From an uncultured Oscillibacter sp. (GTDB lineage Bacteria > Bacillota > Clostridia > Oscillospirales > Oscillospiraceae), in assembly GCA_946183175.1 (NCBI GenBank), contig CAMHBH010000114.1:1-7063 (forward strand): a DNA stretch of 7,063 bases, read 5' to 3'. Made by a program: the position numbers and the translations under genes. The notes below the pieces were generated by a model. That model searched no databases, was not told where the DNA came from, and worked only from the letters and a program-made list of their open reading frames with translations. Positions 1 to 4,885 of this stretch are shown here, in pieces; the stretch's first letter is position 1, and the number at the start of each line of letters is the position of its first letter.

Positions 1-1
1 G

Positions 2-346
2 TCAGCGAACCAGTTCCAGAATGGCGGTTTCGGCGGCGTCGCCGCGGCGCACGCCCGTGCGCACAATGCGCGTATAACCGCCGTTGCGCTCCATGTAGCC
101 GGGCGCGATTTCCTTGAAGAGCTTCTTGCACACGTCCTCACGGGTAATAAAACGCATGGCGGCGCGGTAGGCGGCGAGGTCGCTCTTTTTGCCGAGGGTA
201 ATCATCTTTTCGGCGAGGGAGCGGATTTCCTTGGCGCGGGGTACGGTGGTCTCCATTTTCCCGTAGTCCAGAAAATCCGTGACCTGCTGGCGGAGCATAG
301 CTTTACGCTGGTCGGTCGGCTTGCCGAGTTTGCGGTTGGCAGGCAT
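2..346 (-). CDS. rplQ: 50S ribosomal protein L17
   Basis: L17 is a structural protein of the large ribosomal subunit. The 114-residue product has the N-terminal core RKLGKPTDQRKAML, then an ETTVPRAKEIRSLAEKMITL stretch that matches the L17 signature region, and a C-terminal part ending in TAILELVR. The length is typical of the short bacterial form. I start it at the second of two in-frame ATGs (346). The AAGGAGG at 354-360 is 7 nt from that ATG but only 1 nt from the first ATG at 352, and the MPANRKLG start looks like other L17 proteins. It follows rpoA by 26 nt, as the last gene of the alpha operon in most bacteria. The stop codon is TGA at the window edge, so any downstream terminator is out of view. 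Identity is very secure; the start is likely. Confidence 0.97.
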   Translation of the reverse strand: MPANRKLGKPTDQRKAMLRQQVTDFLDYGKMETTVPRAKEIRSLAEKMITLGKKSDLAAYRAAMRFITREDVCKKLFKEIAPGYMERNGGYTRIVRTGVRRGDAAETAILELVR

Positions 347-353
347 ATTCATT

Positions 354-360
354 CCTCCTT
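354..360 (-). promoter_or_regulatory. Ribosome binding site of rplQ
   Basis: AAGGAGG on the minus strand. Its spacing of 7 nt to the ATG at 346, against 1 nt to the ATG at 352, favours the inner start codon of rplQ. Confidence 0.8.
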
Positions 361-372
361 CTTGTCAGGATG

Positions 373-1326
373 TCACGAGGGGGCGTCCTCGCTGGCGAGG
401 TGCAGGCCCATCATTTCGAGTTTGTTCATGACCTCTTCTAGCGATTTCCGCCCCAGATTCCGGACTTTCATCATTTCGTCCTCGGTTTTGGAAATCAGGT
501 CTTCCACGGTGTTAATATTGGCGCGTTTAAGACAGTTGAAGCTCCGGACGGACAAATCCAGTTCCTCAATCGTCATTTCGAGGACTTTGTCGCGCTGGGC
601 CTCGGCCTTTTCGACGACAGTCGGACGGGAGCCGACGGTGTCGGACAGGTCGATGAACAGGGCGAAGTGGTCGCAGAGGATTTTCGCGCCGAGGGACACG
701 GCGTCGCGGGCGGAGATGGTGCCGTCCGTCCAGACTTCCAGCGTGAGCTTGTCGAAGTTGCTGGACGTGCCGACGCGCGTCGGTTCGACGGTGTAGTTGA
801 CTTTGTAGACCGGGGTGTAGATGGAGTCGACGGCGATGATACCGATTTTCTTCTGCTGGGGCTTGTTGGCGTCGGCGTTGACGTAGCCGTGCCCGTAGTC
901 CAGCGTGATTTCCATGTTGAGCGACGCGCCGCTGTCGAGGGTGGCGATGTGGAGGTCTTTGTTGAGGATTTCGACCTCGCTGTCGTTCTTGATGTCGCGG
1001 GCCGTGACTTCGCACGGGCCCGTGGCGTCGATAAAGACTTTGCGGGGGCCGTCGCCGTGGAGTTTGGTCAGCAGGCCCTTGATGTTCAGCACGATTTCGG
1101 TCACGTCCTCCTTGACGCCCGGAATCGTGGAAAACTCGTGCTGTACGCCCTCGATGGAAATCATGGTGGGGGCGTAGCCCGGCAGGGACGACAGCATGAC
1201 ACGGCGCAGCGCATTGCCCAGCGTTGTGCCGTATCCGCGCTCCAGACGGTCTACGACGCACCGCCCGTAAGTGGGGTCATTGGGAGTTTCGATGAACTCA
1301 ATGAGGGGCTTTTCAATTTCAAACAC
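373..1326 (-). CDS. rpoA: DNA-directed RNA polymerase subunit alpha
   Basis: This is the alpha subunit of RNA polymerase, which dimerises to seed core enzyme assembly and uses its C-terminal domain to contact promoter DNA and activators. The 317 residues are full length. The N-terminal domain (about 1-232) has the conserved ERGYGTTLGNALRRVMLSS at 29-47. A linker of about 12 residues leads to the C-terminal domain (about 245-310). By alignment from memory with E. coli, Arg261, Asn264, Gly292, Lys294, Ser295 and Glu298 correspond to the UP-element contacts Arg265, Asn268, Gly296, Lys298, Ser299 and Glu302, so DNA binding should be intact. The start is GTG, fixed by AAGGAGGG 6 nt upstream and by the usual MFEIEKP start. 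It lies 51 nt after rpsD, the widest gap in the window, and that gap holds a hairpin. Nothing suggests damage. Confidence 0.99.
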   Translation of the reverse strand: MFEIEKPLIEFIETPNDPTYGRCVVDRLERGYGTTLGNALRRVMLSSLPGYAPTMISIEGVQHEFSTIPGVKEDVTEIVLNIKGLLTKLHGDGPRKVFIDATGPCEVTARDIKNDSEVEILNKDLHIATLDSGASLNMEITLDYGHGYVNADANKPQQKKIGIIAVDSIYTPVYKVNYTVEPTRVGTSSNFDKLTLEVWTDGTISARDAVSLGAKILCDHFALFIDLSDTVGSRPTVVEKAEAQRDKVLEMTIEELDLSVRSFNCLKRANINTVEDLISKTEDEMMKVRNLGRKSLEEVMNKLEMMGLHLASEDAPS

Positions 1327-1332
1327 GGGATA

Positions 1333-1340
1333 CCCTCCTT
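1333..1340 (-). promoter_or_regulatory. Ribosome binding site of rpoA (GTG start)
   Basis: AAGGAGGG, 6 nt before the GTG at 1326-1324. This strong site supports the non-ATG start of rpoA. Confidence 0.85.
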
Positions 1341-1354
1341 CATCATCTGATTCC

Positions 1355-1373
1355 GGCTTTCACGCGGAAAGCC
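1355..1373 (-). other. Hairpin in the rpsD-rpoA intergenic gap
   Basis: In the transcript the sequence reads GGCTTTC, a 5-nt loop CGCGT, then GAAAGCC: a perfect 7-bp stem. It starts 4 nt after the rpsD TAA and ends 14 nt before the rpoA Shine-Dalgarno sequence. No U-run follows, so it is not a standard intrinsic terminator. It could be an mRNA processing or stability element, or a site for translational control of rpoA. Function is unknown; only the pairing is seen. Confidence 0.55.
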
Positions 1374-1377
1374 TCCG

Positions 1378-1980
1378 TTACTTGGAGTACAATTCGACGA
1401 TGAGGTGTTCTTCCACGGGCACGTCGATATCCTCGCGGGTGGGGAGGCGTGTAATCGTGCCTTTGAGGGTATTCTTCTCGCGTTCCATCCACGCCGGGAG
1501 CAGGAAAATGGGGGCGTCCTGTCCGGTGAGGCGCTTGAAGACGACGGACGAACGGCTCGCTTCCTCTACTTCGATAACGTCCCCGGCCTTGACGAGGTAC
1601 GAGGGGATGTTGACCTTGCGCCCGTTGACGGTGAAATGGGCGTGGGTGACGAGCTGGCGTGCCTGGCGGCGGGTCATGGCGAATCCCATACGGTAGACGA
1701 CGTTGTCGAGGCGGCGTTCCACGGTGATGAGGAGGTTGTCGCCGGTACGCCCCGGGGCGGCGGCGGCGGATTCGTAGTAGGAGCGGAACTGCTTTTCGAG
1801 AATGCCGTAGATGAACTTGACCTTCTGCTTCTCGTTGAGCTGGATTCCGTAGTCGCTCTTCTTGCGGCGCATTTGGCCGCCGGGGTTGCGGTTGGTGGTC
1901 TTCTTGGTATAGCCCATGACAGCGGGGGAAATGCCCAGCGCCTTACAGCGTTTGGCGACCGGCTGCATATTCTTTGCCAT
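1378..1980 (-). CDS. rpsD: 30S ribosomal protein S4
   Basis: S4 is a primary binder of 16S rRNA and nucleates assembly of the 30S body. In E. coli it also represses translation of its own operon. The product is 200 residues. It has the SDYGIQLNEKQKVKFIYG block, the S4 RNA-binding domain around RRLDNVVYRMGFAMTRRQAR and VNGRKVNIPSYLVKAGD, and the classic C-terminal HLIVELYSK. It is a zinc-free type: Cys12 remains where Thermus S4 has one of its four zinc cysteines, but residue 9 is Ala and no other cysteine ligands appear. The start at 1980 is set by the MAKNMQPVAKRC homology and by an AAAGGAGG 10 nt upstream. An ATG at 2031 would run into rpsK and is rejected. Its place between rpsK and rpoA is typical of Clostridia. 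Confidence 0.98.
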   Translation of the reverse strand: MAKNMQPVAKRCKALGISPAVMGYTKKTTNRNPGGQMRRKKSDYGIQLNEKQKVKFIYGILEKQFRSYYESAAAAPGRTGDNLLITVERRLDNVVYRMGFAMTRRQARQLVTHAHFTVNGRKVNIPSYLVKAGDVIEVEEASRSSVVFKRLTGQDAPIFLLPAWMEREKNTLKGTITRLPTREDIDVPVEEHLIVELYSK

Positions 1981-1990
1981 TTCGCTGAAT

Positions 1991-1998
1991 CCTCCTTT
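1991..1998 (-). promoter_or_regulatory. Ribosome binding site of rpsD
   Basis: AAAGGAGG, 10 nt before the ATG at 1980, in the 20-nt gap after rpsK. It decides in favour of this start over the in-frame ATG at 2031. Confidence 0.8.
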
Positions 1999-2000
1999 GA

Positions 2001-2405
2001 TTACACGCGGCGGCGCTTCGGCGGACGGCATCCGTTGTGCGGGATGGGGGTCACGTCCTTAATCATGGTCACGTCGAGGCCGACGGCCTGCAACGCGCGG
2101 ATAGCGGCCTCGCGTCCCTGACCGGGGCCGCGCACGTACACCTCCACGGTTTTGAGGCCGTGTTCCTGCGCGGCACGGGCGGCGGTTTCGGCGGCGGTCT
2201 GCGCCGCGAACGGCGTCGACTTCTTGCTCCCCCGGAATCCGAGGCCGCCGGAGGAAGCCCACGAAATGGCGTTGCCCTGCGTGTCCGTCACCGTCACCAT
2301 CGTGTTGTTGAACGAAGAGCGGATATGGACTTGACCGCGTTCGATATTCTTCCGCTCACGGCGGCGGCGGACGACTTTCTTCCCGCCGGATTTCGCGCTT
2401 GCCAT
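2001..2405 (-). CDS. rpsK: 30S ribosomal protein S11
   Basis: S11 sits on the platform of the small subunit near the mRNA exit region. The 134-residue product has a basic N-terminal tail (KKVVRRRRERKNIERG), the core RSSFNNTMVTVTDTQGN and SSGGLGFRGSKKSTPFAAQ, the VRGPGQGREAAIRAL motif, and the conserved end DVTPIPHNGCRPPKRRRV. Length and every signature match the family. Its AAGGAGGG site (2415-2422) overlaps the rpsM stop codon, with 9 nt to the ATG, so the two genes are probably translated in close succession. It lies between rpsM and rpsD in standard alpha-operon order. Nothing is unusual. Confidence 0.99.
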   Translation of the reverse strand: MASAKSGGKKVVRRRRERKNIERGQVHIRSSFNNTMVTVTDTQGNAISWASSGGLGFRGSKKSTPFAAQTAAETAARAAQEHGLKTVEVYVRGPGQGREAAIRALQAVGLDVTMIKDVTPIPHNGCRPPKRRRV

Positions 2406-2420
2406 ACGGTTACTCCCTCC

Positions 2421-2786
2421 TTACTTCTTCTTGTTGGCAATGGTCTTTTTGGGGCCTTTGCGGGTTCTGGCGTTGGTCTTGCTCCGCTGTCCGCGCACGG
2501 GCAGGCCGCGGCGGTGGCGGATTCCGCGGTAACAGCCGATTTCGCCCAGACGCTTGATGTCGAGGGCGGTCTGGCGGCGGAGGTCGCCTTCGACCGTGTA
2601 GTCGTTGACGGCGTCGCGGAGCTTCTGCTCGTCGGCGTCGGAGAGGTCCTTCACGCGCGTGTCGGGGCTGACGCCCGTCTTGGCGAGGATGTCCTGCGCG
2701 CTCTTTCTGCCAATGCCGTAGATATAGGTCAGGCCGATTTCGATTCGTTTCTCCTTCGGCAGGTCAATACCGGCGATACGTGCCAT
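2421..2786 (-). CDS. rpsM: 30S ribosomal protein S13
   Basis: S13 lies in the head of the small subunit and forms bridges to the 50S subunit; its C-terminal tail reaches towards the P-site tRNA. The product is 121 residues. The N-terminus MARIAGIDLPKEKRIEIGLT and the IYGIGRKSAQDIL helix-turn region are followed by RLGEIGCYRGIRHRRGLPVR and the basic tail GQRSKTNARTRKGPKKT, all family hallmarks. A GGAGG at 2795-2799 lies 8 nt before the ATG. The gap to rpmJ is only 21 nt. That leaves no room for the long structured leader that carries the S4 repressor site upstream of rpsM in E. coli. Confidence 0.99.
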   Translation of the reverse strand: MARIAGIDLPKEKRIEIGLTYIYGIGRKSAQDILAKTGVSPDTRVKDLSDADEQKLRDAVNDYTVEGDLRRQTALDIKRLGEIGCYRGIRHRRGLPVRGQRSKTNARTRKGPKKTIANKKK

Positions 2787-2807
2787 TCGTTACACCTCCA
2801 GAAAATG

Positions 2808-2921
2808 TCAGCCCTGTCTCTGCTTGTGCTTGGGGTTCTCGCAGATAATCATAACGCGGCCCTTGCGGCGGATGATTTTGCACTTCTCGCACATGGGCTT
2901 GACGGACGGTCTTACTTTCAT
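2808..2921 (-). CDS. rpmJ: 50S ribosomal protein L36
   Basis: L36 is the smallest protein of the 50S subunit. This 37-residue gene is easily missed because of its size. It reads MKVRPSVKPMCEKCKIIRRK and then continues GRVMIICENPKHKQRQG before a TGA stop. It is the zinc-ribbon (C+) form: Cys11, Cys14, Cys27 and His32 match the known ligand pattern. TAGGAGG at 2928-2934 lies 6 nt before the ATG and overlaps the infA TAG stop codon. The infA-rpmJ-rpsM order is standard in Gram-positive bacteria. Identity and both ends are certain from the sequence. Confidence 0.98.
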   Translation of the reverse strand: MKVRPSVKPMCEKCKIIRRKGRVMIICENPKHKQRQG

Positions 2922-2931
2922 AGTTTGCCTC

Positions 2932-3150
2932 CTACTTGCTGCGCCAGGTAATCCGGCCTCGGGTGAGGTCATAGGGGGACATTTCCACCGTGACCCGGTC
3001 GCCGGGCAGAATCCTGATGAAATTCATTCTGAGCTTTCCGGAAATATGGGCAAGGATGGTATGCCCGTTGCCGATGTCAACCCGAAAGGTTGTGTTGGGC
3101 AGGGCCTCGGCCACGACGCCCTCGACTTCAATCATGTCGGATTTTGCCAA
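2932..3150 (-). CDS. infA: Translation initiation factor IF-1
   Basis: IF-1 binds the ribosomal A site during initiation and works with IF-2 and IF-3. The 72-residue product is exactly the usual length and is a single OB-fold (S1-like) domain, with the conserved DMIEVEGVVAEALPN, FRVDIGNGHTILAHISGKLR, MNFIRILPGDRVTVE and SPYDLTRGRITWR. The start codon is TTG at 3150-3148. It is fixed by the MAKSD homology and by AGGAGGG (3158-3164) 7 nt upstream; the next ATG, at codon 6, would cut into the conserved N-terminus and has no ribosome binding site. It begins 3 nt after the stop of the KOW gene. The TTG may lower its output relative to its neighbours; that is an inference. Confidence 0.98.
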   Translation of the reverse strand: MAKSDMIEVEGVVAEALPNTTFRVDIGNGHTILAHISGKLRMNFIRILPGDRVTVEMSPYDLTRGRITWRSK

Positions 3151-3153
3151 GCG

Positions 3154-3429
3154 TTATCCCTCCTGTTCCGCGCGGTACGCCGCCAGCGCCCGGCGGACTT
3201 CGCTGTTGGTGATTTTCTCCTCACCCCTGATTTTCTTGGAAAGCCGGGTATCGTCGGCGGCGGCGACGAACTCGGCGTGCCGCCGCTTCTTGCGTTTCGG
3301 GGCTTCCAGCTTCCGGGACTTCCCGTCGGCCAACAGGAGGTACTCCCCCTCCACCGCGAGGACGACAAAGAGCTTTCCCGAATCTCTCCCGGCGCGCGAG
3401 CGCACGATGTTCGATTTCTCAATGTCCAT
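3154..3429 (-). CDS. KOW-domain RNA-binding protein, L14e-like
   Basis: This is a small basic protein of 91 residues. Residues about 5-40 fit a KOW motif of the kind seen in archaeal and eukaryotic L14e: IVRSRAGRDSGKLFVVLAVE, then a hydrophobic strand YLLLADG and a basic patch KLEAPKRKKRRH. The rest (about 50-91) is a charged helix-like tail. Proteins of this type are known between map and infA in many Clostridia, where they are annotated as KOW-domain or L14e-like proteins; their role is not well defined. RNA or ribosome binding is an inference from the motif and the neighbours. The start is firm, because a stop codon lies in frame 8 codons upstream. No Shine-Dalgarno sequence precedes it, and it begins 4 nt after the map TGA, so translation probably depends on ribosomes finishing map. 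Confidence 0.88.
   Translation of the reverse strand: MDIEKSNIVRSRAGRDSGKLFVVLAVEGEYLLLADGKSRKLEAPKRKKRRHAEFVAAADDTRLSKKIRGEEKITNSEVRRALAAYRAEQEG
3158..3164 (-). promoter_or_regulatory. Ribosome binding site of infA (TTG start)
   Basis: AGGAGGG, 7 nt before the TTG at 3150. It lies inside the last codons of the upstream KOW gene and supports the rare start codon. Confidence 0.85.
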
Positions 3430-3433
3430 ACGG

Positions 3434-4234
3434 TCAGATTGCCGGGGCCGTCAGGATTTCCGGCTCCCCGTCGGTAATCAGGATGGTATTCTCGTAATGG
3501 GCGGCCCACTTGCCGTCCTTGGTGACGACCGTCCACTTGTTGTCCAGGACATTGACCCCGGCCCCGCCCGCGTTGACCATGGGCTCTACGGCTATCGTCA
3601 TGCCGCGCAATAGGCGCGGGTTGCCGCCCCTGCGGTCCTGCGGGACGTAGTTCGGGACTTCCGGCGGCTCGTGGAGGTGCGTCCCCACGCCGTGGCCCAC
3701 GTATTCACGGACTATCGAGTAGCCGTGGCTCTCCACGTAGGCCTGCACGGCGGCGGAGATATCGAACAGGCGGTTGCCCTCTCGGGCCTTGGCGATTCCC
3801 TCGAAGAAACTCTGCCGGGTCACGTCGATTAAATCCCGGGCCTCCGGGGAGATTTCGCCACAGGGGAACGTCGCGCAGCAGTCGCCGTGATACCCGCCGA
3901 TGAGCGCGCCCACGTCGACACTCACGATGTCGCCCTCTTTGAGGCGGCGCTTCCCCGGAATGCCGTGGATGACTTCCTCGTTGACGCTGATACACACGCT
4001 CGCGGGAAAGCCGTTATAGTGGTAGAAGGACGGAACCGCGCCCTGTCCGCGGATGAACGCGGCGACTTCGCGGTCAATCGCCTGCGTCGTGACGCCGGGT
4101 TTGACAAGCGTCCCGGCGAGGGCGCGGGCCGCCGCCGTGATTTGTCCGGCGCGGCGCATGAGCTCGACTTCGTGCGGGGACTTGATGATGATTCGCTCGG
4201 CGGACGCCTTCAGGCGGAAAGGATTGGGGGCCAT
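3434..4234 (-). CDS. map: Methionine aminopeptidase, type I
   Basis: This cytosolic metalloenzyme removes the initiator Met from new proteins whose second residue is small. The 266-residue product has the pita-bread fold signatures. The five metal ligands are all present: Asp107 (in IVSVDVGA), Asp118 (in GYHGDCCATF), His181 (in YVGHGVGTHLHE), Glu217 (in TIAVEPMV) and Glu248 (in HYENT). His90 and His188 match the substrate-side histidines of the E. coli enzyme. No zinc-finger or SH3 extension is present, so it is a type Ia form. About 14 residues (MAPNPFRLKASAER) precede the point (IIIKSP) where many family members begin. This start is still preferred because GGAGG (4243-4247) lies 8 nt upstream and no other start codon is near. 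It follows adk by 3 nt. Confidence 0.98.
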   Translation of the reverse strand: MAPNPFRLKASAERIIIKSPHEVELMRRAGQITAAARALAGTLVKPGVTTQAIDREVAAFIRGQGAVPSFYHYNGFPASVCISVNEEVIHGIPGKRRLKEGDIVSVDVGALIGGYHGDCCATFPCGEISPEARDLIDVTRQSFFEGIAKAREGNRLFDISAAVQAYVESHGYSIVREYVGHGVGTHLHEPPEVPNYVPQDRRGGNPRLLRGMTIAVEPMVNAGGAGVNVLDNKWTVVTKDGKWAAHYENTILITDGEPEILTAPAI

Positions 4235-4237
4235 GCG

Positions 4238-4870
4238 TTACGCCTCCAAAACTTTGAGAATCGCCGCCGTGGTGGCCTCTACTGTCGACTGGTTCTCCAC
4301 CGTTTTGAGCAGATTCCGCCTGGCGTAGAAGTCCTTCAGCGGCTCGGTCTCCTGATGGTACACGTCCAGACGGGACTTGACGGTCTCGGGGGCGTCGTCC
4401 TTGCGCTGTACGAGCTTCCCGCCGCAACGGTCGCACACGCCTTCCTGTTTCGGCGGCACCGCCACTACGTGGTAGCTCGCCCCGCAGGATTCGCACACGC
4501 GACGCCCGCTCATGCGGTTCATAATGGTCTCGTCGGAAATCTCGATGGACACCACCGCGTCAAACAGGATTCCGGCCTTCTCCAACGCCTCCGCCTGCGC
4601 AATCGTGCGCGGCACGCCGTCGAGAATGTAGCCGTTCTTGCAATCGTCCTCCTGGAGACGCTCGGAGATGATTCCAATAATCACCTCGTCGGGGACGAGC
4701 TGTCCGGCGTCCATGAACGCCTTGGCCTTTAATCCGGTGGGCGTGCCGTTCTTGACGGCGGCCCGGAGGATATTACCTGTGGAAATGGTCGGGATTTCGA
4801 GGCGGTCGCAGAGAATTTCCGCCTGCGTGCCCTTGCCCGCGCCGGGAGCGCCTAACAGAATCAGTTTCAT
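4238..4870 (-). CDS. adk: Adenylate kinase
   Basis: Adenylate kinase interconverts AMP and ATP with two ADP in the cytosol. The 210-residue product is a long-form enzyme. The P-loop GAPGAGKGTQ is at 7-16 (Lys13), the AMP-binding region ISTGNILR at 29-36, the LDGVPRT motif at 83-89, and LID residues Arg123, Arg156 and Arg167 are all in place. The LID carries four cysteines, Cys126, Cys129, Cys146 and Cys149, which should bind structural zinc as in Gram-positive enzymes. Two positions differ from the common consensus: Asn33 where Asp is usual (STGD), and Val86 where Phe is usual (DGFPR). Both are near the AMP site. AAGGAG (4877-4882) lies 6 nt before the ATG. It starts 15 nt after secY and ends 3 nt before map, the usual secY-adk-map order. 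Confidence 0.98.
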   Translation of the reverse strand: MKLILLGAPGAGKGTQAEILCDRLEIPTISTGNILRAAVKNGTPTGLKAKAFMDAGQLVPDEVIIGIISERLQEDDCKNGYILDGVPRTIAQAEALEKAGILFDAVVSIEISDETIMNRMSGRRVCESCGASYHVVAVPPKQEGVCDRCGGKLVQRKDDAPETVKSRLDVYHQETEPLKDFYARRNLLKTVENQSTVEATTAAILKVLEA

Positions 4871-4885
4871 AAGCTACTCCTTCTC

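Noticed and set aside
667..1350. A 227-codon plus-strand open frame opposite rpoA
   Set aside because: Val-, Asp- and Gly-rich composition is the complement of rpoA codons; no protein family is suggested.
1355..1373. Reading the rpsD-rpoA hairpin as an intrinsic terminator
   Set aside because: No U-rich tract follows the stem, and rpoA and rplQ downstream would lack a promoter.
1981..2031. A longer S4 starting at the ATG at 2031
   Set aside because: It would overlap rpsK, add 17 residues with no family match, and ignore the good ribosome binding site before 1980.
2787..2807. An E. coli-type S4 repressor pseudoknot upstream of rpsM
   Set aside because: The gap is only 21 nt and is mostly ribosome binding site; such a fold would have to extend into rpmJ, and no clear pairing was seen.
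2037..2951. A 304-codon plus-strand open frame across rpsK, rpsM and rpmJ
   Set aside because: It runs opposite three certain ribosomal genes, shows no recognisable domain and is best explained by GC-rich codon positions.
3132..3536. A 134-codon minus-strand frame overlapping the map end and the KOW gene
   Set aside because: It is out of frame with both real genes, is rich in Arg, Ser and Pro, and matches nothing; the other frame encodes the KOW protein.
3887..4732. A 281-codon plus-strand open frame across map and adk
   Set aside because: Antisense shadow of two certain genes, with low-complexity composition and no motif.
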